Assembly (NCBI GenBank): GCA_003216575.1
Contig: QCIR01000006.1
Coordinates: 16,784 to 80,783, forward strand
DNA length: 64,000 bases
Reading direction: 5' to 3'
Source of the DNA: Prochlorococcus sp. AG-402-M23
GTDB taxonomy: Bacteria; Cyanobacteriota; Cyanobacteriia; PCC-6307; Cyanobiaceae
This document shows positions 9,680 to 16,344 of the stretch, in pieces. Position numbers and translations under genes: made by a program. Below the pieces are notes generated by a model, which was given only the letters and a program-made list of their open reading frames with translations, was not told the DNA's origin and ran no database searches. Numbering within the stretch: the stretch's first letter is position 1; each line of letters starts with the position of its first letter.

Positions 9680-10845
9680 GAGATGTTTCCCAAGGCTTGA
9701 TTTAAATCAACACTCAAGTCCTCAATATCTTCACATCCGACGGAAAATCGAATAAGTGAATCAGTAATTCCAATCTTTAATTTGGTTTCTTTTGGAACTG
9801 ATGCGTGTGTCATTGTTGCTGGGTGGCAAACAAGACTTTCAATTCCTCCGAGACTTTCTGCCATCTTGAAGTAATGAAGACTTTTGCAAAATGAATAAGT
9901 TTGGGCTTGAGTTGCGTTAACAGTGGCAGTAACAATTGCACCTCCCAGAGCCATTTGCCTTTGTGCTAATTTACATTGTGGATGATCACTCCTGAAGGGA
10001 TATAGAACTGATTTGATTGCTGGATTGTTGGCTAATTGATTGGCTATTTTAGATGCATTATTTATTTGTCTTTCTAAGCGAAGTGGAAGAGTTTTTATCC
10101 CCCTAGTAATAAGCCAGCAATCAAAAGGAGAAGGATTTAGACCAAGAGCTTTTTGGGCGAAATTGAGCTTGTCTCTCCATACGGAACTCTCGGTACATAC
10201 CGCACCTCCAAGTGCGTCTGAGTGACCATTGATATACTTGGTTGTGCTAGTTAAAGATAAGGTCGCACCAAGTTTAAGAGGTCTTTGCAATAGAGGAGTT
10301 GCAAAAGTATTGTCTACAACAACAGGAATTTGCATTTTATTTGAGAAATGACAAATCCCCTCAATATCAATAATTTTAAGGAGTGGGTTGGTCGGACTTT
10401 CAATCCAAATCATCGAGGGTTTGTGGTTTGAAATGACTTCTTGAAAATTGGGCTTTGTAAAGTCTATCCATTGGGTTTTTAATCCAAAACGATTAAAAAC
10501 TTGTTCAAATAATCTCACCGTACATCCATAAAGGTTTTCTTCACAAAGGATTAAGTCTCCAGCCTTAAGTGAGGAGACTATTGCTGTAATTGCAGCTACT
10601 CCAGAACTAAATACACTTGCGAACTGACATTCTTCTAGATCAGACAAAACTGATTCAAGAATTCTAAAATTTGGATTTCCTGAACGAGTGTAGTTAAAGC
10701 CACCCTCATTGCCATGAACGAACGTTGATGTTGGGAAGATTGGAGGCATTATTGATCCAGTCTCTTCAGAAAAATTTTCTTTGGGATGAATGACTCTTGT
10801 GTTTACTCCAGTGCTGAACTCCTGTTCTTTTTTGAATGATCCCAT
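9676..10845 (-). CDS. metB: Cystathionine gamma-synthase/lyase family enzyme
   Basis: A 389-residue PLP enzyme of the gamma family. It shows FPTSTFVHG, NYTRSGNPNFRILE, SGVAAITAIV, WIESPTNPLLKIIDI, VVDNTFATPLLQ and the PLP Lys in STTKYINGHSDALGG (about residue 203). The C-terminus ends in IRFSVGCEDIEDL. Size and motifs suit MetB (cystathionine gamma-synthase) or a gamma-lyase; the gene symbol is the likelier choice, not a proof. It is first in an operon with the longer paralogue and possibly cysK. A perfect palindrome lies 11 bases upstream of its ATG. Confidence 0.85.
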   Translation of the reverse strand: MGSFKKEQEFSTGVNTRVIHPKENFSEETGSIMPPIFPTSTFVHGNEGGFNYTRSGNPNFRILESVLSDLEECQFASVFSSGVAAITAIVSSLKAGDLILCEENLYGCTVRLFEQVFNRFGLKTQWIDFTKPNFQEVISNHKPSMIWIESPTNPLLKIIDIEGICHFSNKMQIPVVVDNTFATPLLQRPLKLGATLSLTSTTKYINGHSDALGGAVCTESSVWRDKLNFAQKALGLNPSPFDCWLITRGIKTLPLRLERQINNASKIANQLANNPAIKSVLYPFRSDHPQCKLAQRQMALGGAIVTATVNATQAQTYSFCKSLHYFKMAESLGGIESLVCHPATMTHASVPKETKLKIGITDSLIRFSVGCEDIEDLSVDLNQALGNIS

Positions 10846-10855
10846 ATCCTTTGAG

Positions 10856-10884
10856 ATGTTTTTCTATAGGCTATAGAAAAACAT
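10856..10884. promoter_or_regulatory. Perfect 29-bp palindrome, operator-like
   Basis: Two exact 14-base arms (ATGTTTTTCTATAG and its complement) surround a single central G. It lies 11 bases upstream of the metB-like ATG on the reverse strand, where a repressor site or promoter element would sit. As RNA it would also fold into a near-perfect hairpin ahead of the ribosome site. The palindrome is seen directly; the regulatory role is inferred. Confidence 0.6.
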
Positions 10885-10908
10885 GAAAAAGCCCCTGAAA
10901 AAAGGGGT
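10885..10908 (-). terminator. Intrinsic terminator, reverse strand
   Basis: The stem CCCC/GGGG with a T-rich loop is followed on the reverse strand by CTTTTT. It would end a reverse-strand transcript arriving from the right, yet no reverse-strand gene is visible between here and 13051. Either it belongs to a small RNA in 10909-11150 or it isolates the metB operon. Confidence 0.55.
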
Positions 10909-11155
10909 TCTATAAATAAATTTAATGAGAAAGAAGTTATGTGTAGCTCTATAGCTTTCTTAAAATAATACAAGGTTCTAGCTATAGCAACTAATTATAA
11001 AGAAAATCAAATTGGACTCAAGTTTGACTATTTATTCTGCAGATCGCGCAATACTCACGAAATAAGTTTGATTGGCTATCTGTACAAACCTATTATCACT
11101 ATTATATTAATTGGGAGCGAGTATTAAACAAAATCAAGAACTGAATTAATTCTCA

Positions 11156-11326
11156 ATGAATTTATTTGAAAATATCTTTCATAATCAAGTCTTGATGATT
11201 TTCCTGATTGCATCAATATGGATCGTTCCAGGTTTTGTATTTGCCAGAATGACAAATAAAAAATTCAAGACAATAGAACTTGCAAGACAAGCTAAGAGAG
11301 TCTCAAAACTTTATCCCTCTTCTTAG
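11156..11326 (+). CDS. Small membrane protein, family with 52896-53057
   Basis: A 56-residue ORF with one transmembrane segment (VLMIFLIASIWIVPGFVFAR) and a basic cytoplasmic tail ending KRVSKLYPSS. The pattern IxxIWxxPGxVxxR followed by a basic stretch and KLYP recurs in the protein at 52896-53057, which supports both as real genes. Function unknown. Confidence 0.6.
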   Translation: MNLFENIFHNQVLMIFLIASIWIVPGFVFARMTNKKFKTIELARQAKRVSKLYPSS

Positions 11327-11582
11327 TTTTGAAAGTTCAAAAGTAATAGTAAATCGCTTTGAAAAAAATCTGCGCGGTTAATCATTCAATAAATACCTCA
11401 CGATATTTAGCAAAAGTCCCTTACGAGATTTTTTAAACCAAGTTTTATTTCAATGACATATTAAATAACCTAATAGGTAAAATTAACCCGAACTGGTTAG
11501 CCCTACATCGACCGAACTATGAAAAAAAGAACTAACTTCTATAGTCGCTATATCTTTACTAAACAATAGAGAAGGATTAGCT

Positions 11583-11693
11583 ATGCACGCAATAAACAAA
11601 ATTACTGCTGCTAAGCTATTGGTTCTTTTTAATCTTCCAGCAATCCTTTTATTGGCCGGAGCGTTCGAAATTGGTTCTTCAGTACTTGCATAA
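11583..11693 (+). CDS. Small hydrophobic protein, paralogue of 22088-22198
   Basis: A 36-residue ORF. The central segment AAKLLVLFNLPAILLLAGAF is one membrane helix. The ORF at 22088 has the same length and pattern (AAKFLALFCIPALLLASGSF, then SVIA against SVLA), so purifying selection on a real peptide is likely. Upstream AGAAGGA at 11569 is a fair ribosome site. Confidence 0.6.
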   Translation: MHAINKITAAKLLVLFNLPAILLLAGAFEIGSSVLA

Positions 11694-12078
11694 TTAAGAC
11701 TGCATTTAATGAAAGAGTTATTTGCTAATAATGTTTACTCCATATCAAGTTCTTTTTTGGGATCCTATTAATAGTCAACTCTGCCTCAATTTTTCAACTT
11801 TCTACAGCAGAACCTATTAAGCAATAACATGTTCGCTATACTTTTCAGATTCATTTTCATTTGTCCTTATTTATCTGGACACGAGCAGGTCAAGAAAAAT
11901 AAATTCATTTAATCACTCTGCAGTTTTACTGCTGGAAACCCGAAACAGCTTTCGTAAGTAGAAAATGAATCAATAGTAAAAAAAATCTATAATCATCTTG
12001 TTTTTATAGTTAACCGAACGATTTGATCTCACGAAACTTATTTTATTTTCCAATCATATTATTATCCGACACAACTCA
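11694..12078. other. Intergenic stretch, no gene seen
   Basis: I see only short ORFs with no ribosome sites or paralogues, and no strong hairpin. It may hold the promoter for the small secreted protein that follows. Confidence 0.5.
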
Positions 12079-12252
12079 ATGAAGAAATTACTTCCACTAT
12101 TACTTCTTTCATCTGCAACTCTTTATTCAACGATTGGTACATTGCCTGTTAGTGCTATGGGTTGCAATTTATCTACCAATAAAGCCGAGGCGGTTTGTGA
12201 TGAAGGTGATATTGATTGTGAAAAGAAATTAATAGAAGATCGAATCAACTAA
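12079..12252 (+). CDS. Small secreted protein
   Basis: A 57-residue ORF with a classical signal peptide (KKLLPLLLLSSATLYSTIGT, then LPVSAMG as a likely cleavage region). The mature peptide is short, acidic and has three cysteines (GCN, VCDEGD, DCEKK). It probably acts in the periplasm; function unknown. Confidence 0.6.
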   Translation: MKKLLPLLLLSSATLYSTIGTLPVSAMGCNLSTNKAEAVCDEGDIDCEKKLIEDRIN

Positions 12253-12256
12253 AAAA

Positions 12257-12388
12257 ATGTCAAATCACTTCCCTGAATTTTACGAATCAATTGTCATAGC
12301 CTTTAATCGTGGTGAGTTGTGGGGGATTGAGAGATCTTCTGCTGACTCAACTCAATTAGAAATTGTTTTTAATATTAATAATGCCTAG
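12257..12388 (+). CDS. Possible small protein, unrecognised
   Basis: A 43-residue ORF (MSNHFPEFYESIVIAF at the start) that lies 4 bases after the secreted protein and overlaps the next ORF by 8 bases. Spacing suggests coupling but no family or paralogue is seen. Confidence 0.35.
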   Translation: MSNHFPEFYESIVIAFNRGELWGIERSSADSTQLEIVFNINNA

Positions 12389-12521
12389 CCAAATTATTGT
12401 GATTTTTACGTCAGGTTTGTTTGCATTGGGAGGCATTTGGGTTCTAATTTCTGGCTTTGATGATGACGATAATGACGGAGATGGTATGACTTTCCCAGAG
12501 TTGCAAAGCTTGGGCACTTAG
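12381..12521 (+). CDS. Small membrane protein with acidic tail
   Basis: A 46-residue ORF. A membrane segment (IIVIFTSGLFALGGIWVLIS) is followed by a run of acidic residues (GFDDDDNDGDGM). The DDDDNDGDG stretch resembles a calcium-binding loop, but it is too short to call. Function unknown. Confidence 0.5.
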   Translation: MPSQIIVIFTSGLFALGGIWVLISGFDDDDNDGDGMTFPELQSLGT

Positions 12522-12598
12522 TCACGGAAATAATCTATTTTTAATGTCTATTTAGTGATATTCTCTCTCATAAAGTGAAAATGAAAAGAAAAGGTGCT

Positions 12599-12728
12599 AT
12601 GGCTGAATTACATTAAATCCTGATTCAGATGATGTAGTAACGAAATTCAAGATCTTTGAAATTTCAGTTGTCTTGGGTTCAAATGCAATCTTTTTAATTG
12701 ATATGTTTTCTTTTCAGGTCTTACCTAA
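12599..12728 (+). pseudogene. Decayed copy of the 43-residue gene at 25603-25734
   Basis: Base by base this stretch follows the intact gene at 25603 (SGSDDVG...FKI, ending in SGLT), but it has an early stop after five codons and several indels. The end CAGGTCTTACCTAA is identical in both. It is a fossil of the same gene family. Confidence 0.65.
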
Positions 12729-12782
12729 CCCTTGTCTTTAATTGATTATTTGTTTATAGATATAGAAGGATGATTTGAAAAT

Positions 12783-12956
12783 GTGGTCAAAGAAATTTCT
12801 ATTTACGAAACTATTGATGGCTCAAGGTTTGACTCTCTTCACGAAGCCAATAAATACGAAGATCGTTTAAAGAATCAGGCTATAAGATCGTTATGCAATC
12901 ACGACTATGACGAATGGGAAGACTATATGTTCACTCTATCTAAGGAAAACAGCTAA
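12783..12956 (+). CDS. Small hypothetical protein, GTG start
   Basis: A 57-residue acidic ORF (VKEISIYETIDGSRFDSLHE at the start) with a predicted helix-rich body and a C-terminal YDEWEDYMFTL. The N-terminal pattern xYETxDGxxFxxxxEA is typical of small Prochlorococcus conserved hypotheticals. AAGGATGA at 12767 may serve as the ribosome site. Confidence 0.5.
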   Translation: MVKEISIYETIDGSRFDSLHEANKYEDRLKNQAIRSLCNHDYDEWEDYMFTLSKENS

Positions 12957-13050
12957 AAAAGAATTTCAATGCTCCACCGCTCAACAGAATTAGGAGTTAC
13001 GCCGTAAATATCACCAATCTTTCCCCAACTTCATAAAAACCCTTATGGCT

Positions 13051-13332
13051 TTAATTCTTGAAATCTACAAATTGATTGATAACTGCTTTAAAACTAGAAA
13101 TCCATCTACCTATTCTTGATGAAGAAGTAAGAGATTTAGTTAAAAGTTCTATTTGTTCTTGTCTCTCTTTGTGTTTAGCTTTTAGTTCGTTTTTTGCAAT
13201 AGCAAGGTTTTCTTGTTGAATAGAGCAATCATTCTTTCTTTCCCAGTCGTTGATACTTGCTTCTAATTCTTCAATACCCATAGTCCTGTACTTGCTGATA
13301 AGTATTTTTAAATCATCAGGTTCGGGACGCAT
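13051..13332 (-). CDS. Coiled-coil hypothetical protein
   Basis: A 93-residue, highly charged helical protein (SINDWERKND...ELKAKHKERQEQIELLTKSL). No family recognised. It points away from the hli cluster. Confidence 0.5.
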   Translation of the reverse strand: MRPEPDDLKILISKYRTMGIEELEASINDWERKNDCSIQQENLAIAKNELKAKHKERQEQIELLTKSLTSSSRIGRWISSFKAVINQFVDFKN

Positions 13333-13588
13333 GAAAATCCATTTTTAACTAATGAAATCTAACTCTTAAAAAAAATATCAAGGATGGGTAAACACACTCG
13401 TGTTTGGGCTATTTATACTTATCAGGGTCATCAGTTGATCTAATCATTGGATAAGATCTCTCTAATTAGTAGCTGTCATTGGTGTTTGAGGTTTATATCT
13501 ATTAAGGATTAGAAGAAGCCGTACCAGACCGAATCTTTACCTCAGAAAGCCGATGCTTTACATTTCTTTACATATATTATTTTCAGTA

Positions 13589-13795
13589 ATGACTTCTTCT
13601 CCTTCTTCTCAGGTAATCACTGAGTACGGCAAGCAAAACATCTTTGGCCGTGAAACACAGCCACAGCTTGTCGAGGATTACACAAGTTATCCAGAAGAAG
13701 CAGAAAAGACAAATGGTCGTTGGGCGATGATTGGCTTTTTTAGTCTTCTCGTTTCTTACTTCACAACTGGTCAAATCATTCCTGGAATCTTTTGA
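13589..13795 (+). CDS. hli: High-light-inducible protein, first of six
   Basis: A 68-residue single-helix relative of chlorophyll a/b-binding proteins, which protect photosystems and deliver chlorophyll during repair under stress. The chlorophyll-binding core EKTNGRWAMIGFF is intact and the tail TGQIIPGIF is the family ending. The N-terminus is about 30 residues longer than in the downstream copies. The ATG at 13589 is preferred over the upstream ATG at 13553, which only adds a hydrophobic stretch. Confidence 0.9.
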   Translation: MTSSPSSQVITEYGKQNIFGRETQPQLVEDYTSYPEEAEKTNGRWAMIGFFSLLVSYFTTGQIIPGIF

Positions 13796-13956
13796 CTTCT
13801 GAATCGCCTTCTGCATCTGGCAACTACGTCAACATAGTTGAGAAGTTCAAACCAGAAGACGCCGAGAAAACGAATGGACGCTGGGCGATGCTCGGCATGA
13901 TCGCTCTACTCGGTTCCTACTCAATAACCCACCAAATCATTCCTGGAATCTTCTAA
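13792..13956 (+). CDS. hli: High-light-inducible protein, second of six
   Basis: A 54-residue Hli with an intact core (EKTNGRWAMLGM) and a C-terminal HQIIPGIF. The only start keeping the N-terminal region is a TTG that overlaps the preceding stop (TTGA), which indicates translational coupling to the first hli. Confidence 0.85.
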   Translation: MTSESPSASGNYVNIVEKFKPEDAEKTNGRWAMLGMIALLGSYSITHQIIPGIF

Positions 13957-13967
13957 AACAATTAATC

Positions 13968-14087
13968 ATGCAACCATCTAACAAAACAATTCTAGAAAGA
14001 AGCATCGGCAGACCAGCCATGATGGCCTTCGTTCTACTAACAGGTATCTACCTAACAACCGGTCAACTTATCCCAGGTGTCGTTTAA
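13968..14087 (+). CDS. Short divergent Hli-like protein, third of six
   Basis: Thirty-nine residues. The helix ERSIGRPAMMAFVLLTGIYL replaces the usual ExxNGRxAM with Ile at the Asn position, and the tail is TGQLIPGVV. It belongs to the Hli family by tail and helix, but the altered core could change pigment binding. Confidence 0.75.
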   Translation: MQPSNKTILERSIGRPAMMAFVLLTGIYLTTGQLIPGVV

Positions 14088-14233
14088 TGACTACTCGAAA
14101 TAACAACAACATAAATATTGATCCTGAAAAGGTAACTGCAGAAAGACTTAATGGCTATGCAGCATTATTTGGTTGCATTGCTCTGGTCGGTGCCTATACC
14201 ACAACAGGTCAAATCATCCCAGGTTTCGTGTAA
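14087..14233 (+). CDS. Divergent Hli-like protein, fourth of six
   Basis: Forty-eight residues. The core AERLNGYAALFGC keeps Glu and Asn but lacks the Arg and Met of NGRxAM. The tail is TGQIIPGFV. It starts at the ATG inside TAATG of the preceding gene, a one-base overlap. Confidence 0.8.
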   Translation: MTTRNNNNINIDPEKVTAERLNGYAALFGCIALVGAYTTTGQIIPGFV

Positions 14234-14379
14234 TGAAGAATCAAACCACTGAAACATCAAGAGTCGAAGAAGGCAAAGTGTTTGCTGAACGACTCAATGG
14301 TCTAGCTGCTTCTGTTGGCTGTTTAGCTCTCATTGGCGCATACCTAACAACTGGTCAAATCATTCCTGGAGTTGTGTAA
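14233..14379 (+). CDS. Divergent Hli-like protein, fifth of six
   Basis: Forty-eight residues. The core AERLNGLAASVGC again lacks the Arg of the canonical motif, and the tail is TGQIIPGVV. It is closest to the fourth copy, so a local duplication is likely. Start and stop overlap both neighbours through TAATG. Confidence 0.8.
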   Translation: MKNQTTETSRVEEGKVFAERLNGLAASVGCLALIGAYLTTGQIIPGVV

Positions 14380-14504
14380 TGAATTCCGAAACTAACTACT
14401 GGAAAACAGCCGAGCGAATGAATGGTCGTCTAGCGATGATGGGATTCTTTGCAGCTGTCATTAACTACGGAATAACAGGCTGGATCATTCCTGGAATTGT
14501 CTAG
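14379..14504 (+). CDS. hli: High-light-inducible protein, sixth of six
   Basis: Forty-one residues, compact type. The core is complete (AERMNGRLAMMGFF) and the tail is TGWIIPGIV. It is the last gene of the coupled run and is followed at once by an intrinsic terminator. Confidence 0.88.
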   Translation: MNSETNYWKTAERMNGRLAMMGFFAAVINYGITGWIIPGIV

Positions 14505-14530
14505 TCCTAGACTGCAAACCTAATTAAATA

Positions 14531-14564
14531 CCTCTTCTCTGTCAAAACGGAAGGGGCTTTTTTT
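14531..14564 (+). terminator. Intrinsic terminator of the hli operon
   Basis: CCTCTTC pairs with GAAGGGG (one G-U pair) across a 12-base loop and is followed by CTTTTTTT. It lies 27 bases after the last hli stop. Confidence 0.75.
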
Positions 14565-14607
14565 ATGTTTTTGAAGCTGATCCCCATGAGAAACTGTCGA
14601 TATTCGA

Positions 14608-15039
14608 CTAATTCCTTTTGCAAAATTCTTTTTCTTTACAAAGTTGCTCTAGAGATGGACGTCTAGTCAGAGGTAGACGCCATTGTGCCCATACTTTATA
14701 AACTTGATTTATCAATTGACCTAAAACTGGCCATCTTGTTGGAGCGTATATCCACCCCAGTCCAACTAATCGATATGCTTCTCTGAAAACAGTGACATCT
14801 CTAAGAATTTCACCTGATTCATTAATTGCATGAATTCGATCCATTGCATCTTTGTAACTTATTCCTGAAAAAAGATCTGGCTCATAATCTGATGAATCAA
14901 TATCTACAAAGCTAATATTTTTATGTGTATCTCTAGAGCTTAGGAATTTGACCTCTCTTAAGCAAAGAGGGCAACCACCATCAAAAAGTAATGTGAGCTT
15001 AGCTTTAGTCAAATTTAAATCAGAGGTTCTTGAATACAA
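14608..15039 (-). CDS. DUF393 (DCC family) thiol-disulfide oxidoreductase-like protein
   Basis: A 143-residue protein opening with LTLLFDGGCPLCLREVKFL, the DxxCxxC signature of the DCC family (Cys23 and Cys26), with a typical YxxDAMxRIHAI segment and a C-terminal WIYAPTRWPVLG. Members are predicted thioredoxin-like oxidoreductases; no substrate is known for this one. It converges with the hli operon. Confidence 0.85.
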   Translation of the reverse strand: MYSRTSDLNLTKAKLTLLFDGGCPLCLREVKFLSSRDTHKNISFVDIDSSDYEPDLFSGISYKDAMDRIHAINESGEILRDVTVFREAYRLVGLGWIYAPTRWPVLGQLINQVYKVWAQWRLPLTRRPSLEQLCKEKEFCKRN

Positions 15040-15156
15040 CTTATCTAATTAATGCGACAAATGGGGTTCAGGAATCGGGTGTAGAAACACTTTGGCAATA
15101 TCTATTTTCTACTTGATTAAATGCAAAAAGAAAATGATTGTATTTCTTTAGCACTT

Positions 15157-15192
15157 ATCGGTTGCTACGAAACATAAGTAGTAGCAACCGAT
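15157..15192. repeat. Inverted repeat, 12-base arms
   Basis: ATCGGTTGCTAC and its exact complement are separated by 12 bases, between the divergent starts of the DUF393 gene and the coiled-coil gene. There is no T-run, so a terminator is unlikely; an operator or a structured leader is more probable. Confidence 0.55.
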
Positions 15193-15266
15193 CTTGGTCG
15201 TAGAGGCCGTATCTGATTTTTCGGTTTACAACATTTTAAATTATATGTAGTCGAGTCAAAGTAGAT

Positions 15267-15554
15267 ATGTCCTTTGAAATGAATGTAATGTATTCCTCTT
15301 TATTTGATGCAGTCTTCGCTGACTCTTTCTTCTCTCCTATGAGAACAGTTTATGTCGTCTCTGATAGTCAGCTAGAAGAAATCAAGCGTAACCAAAGAGA
15401 AGAAGAACTCGAGAATATCGAGACTTCTCGTAAGAGGCTTGAGGAGAGTTATCAAGCTCGAGTCAAGGTGCTTGATGAACGTGAGCATGAACTTCAAGAG
15501 GAGATCAAAGCTCTTGCTCCAGCCAAGAAGGAAAAGGAAAAAATCACTGCTTAG
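15267..15554 (+). CDS. Coiled-coil hypothetical protein
   Basis: Ninety-five residues. A short hydrophobic N-terminus (MYSSLFDAVFADSFFSPMRT) leads into a strand and a long charged coiled coil (SQLEEIKRNQREEELENIET onward) ending in AKKEKEKITA. Codon use looks like that of core genes and a strong terminator follows. Function unknown. Confidence 0.65.
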   Translation: MSFEMNVMYSSLFDAVFADSFFSPMRTVYVVSDSQLEEIKRNQREEELENIETSRKRLEESYQARVKVLDEREHELQEEIKALAPAKKEKEKITA

Positions 15555-15587
15555 TAAATATGGTCAGTGGACGAGAGACGATCATGA

Positions 15588-15612
15588 GGGGGCAATTTGC
15601 CCCCTTTTTTTT
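15588..15612 (+). terminator. Intrinsic terminator
   Basis: GGGGGCAA pairs with TTGCCCCC through a tight loop, followed by a run of eight Ts. It ends the transcript of the coiled-coil gene. Confidence 0.9.
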
Positions 15613-15968
15613 CTATTTTTTTTCCTCTGTAATGCGGAAATACGAATTGGTATGAGGTGCTCGAATTGTTTTTAGCCTTTGATATTCATCAGATTCGGAG
15701 CATTTAATTACTGCATCCTTACCCTTTGGATGTCTTGCAATAACAGTAAGAGGACCACTCGAATTAAAGAGAATGAATAAGAAACCTCTTGCATGTAGAA
15801 ACGGTATTTGGGATAAAAATCATCTGAAGTGTAGAGATGACGGAGTCACCTCATCAATGGATATGGATTAATGAAACGCTTTTTACTCCCAGCCCTTGCT
15901 TTTTTAATGGGAATACGCTCAAGGTCCCTCACGGATCTCCCTTGAGTATTAACTCGGAAGTAATAGCT
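15613..15968. other. Gene-poor stretch with a truncated signal-peptide ORF
   Basis: The only trace of coding is an ATG at 15871 opening a lipoprotein-like start (KRFLLPALAFLMG) that stops after 24 codons. It resembles the N-terminus of the frameshifted lipoprotein at 24888. I see nothing else with support here. Confidence 0.35.
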
Positions 15969-16154
15969 TTATTTCTTGTTTTTCCAGCCGAACATCTCAG
16001 CCATTTTTCTAGTTATAGCAAAGTATCCAATCGCTCCAAGGAACAACCCAAAAGCAATCAGATTGAGAATGATTCCACCAATGATCTGAGCTTCTCCAAA
16101 AGTCGGAAACGTAATCACATCAAAAACCCTTGCCCAGTTATCCGGGAAATTCAT
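15969..16154 (-). CDS. Small membrane protein, IGG-NLIAFGLFLGAIGYF family
   Basis: A 61-residue protein beginning MNFPDNWARVF with one glycine-rich membrane helix (NLIAFGLFLGAIGYF) and the tail KMAEMFGW. It is nearly the same as the plus-strand protein at 25754-25939, and shares the helix with 28753-28899. The upstream ATG at 16214 would run into the neighbouring pseudogene, so the start at 16154 is chosen. Function unknown. Confidence 0.65.
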   Translation of the reverse strand: MNFPDNWARVFDVITFPTFGEAQIIGGIILNLIAFGLFLGAIGYFAITRKMAEMFGWKNKK

Positions 16155-16173
16155 AATTCCTTCTTGATTGTTT

Positions 16174-16304
16174 TTAGATAAGACCTGAGAAGAAAAAATA
16201 CCAAATAAAAACAATAGCGTTTAAGCCAAAAGTTGCTGAAATCTCAATGATTTTGAATTTTGTTCCAACATCATCTGAACCAGAATTAATTTCACGTAAG
16301 GCAT
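16174..16304 (-). pseudogene. Frameshifted copy of the 43-residue gene at 25603-25734
   Basis: The reverse strand matches the intact gene nearly throughout (ending TTCTCAGGTCTTATCTAA), but one base is missing after the eighth codon. Its place directly upstream of the 61-residue gene is the same as at 25603-25939, so a two-gene cassette was copied in inverted orientation. Confidence 0.7.
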
Positions 16305-16344
16305 CGTTTTGATCTAAGGCTTCCCTGTGTGTGTTTTTTTTTCT

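Noticed and set aside
11696..11840. Short ORFs around 11709 and 11732
   Set aside because: Fewer than 30 codons each, overlapping in different frames, with no paralogue.
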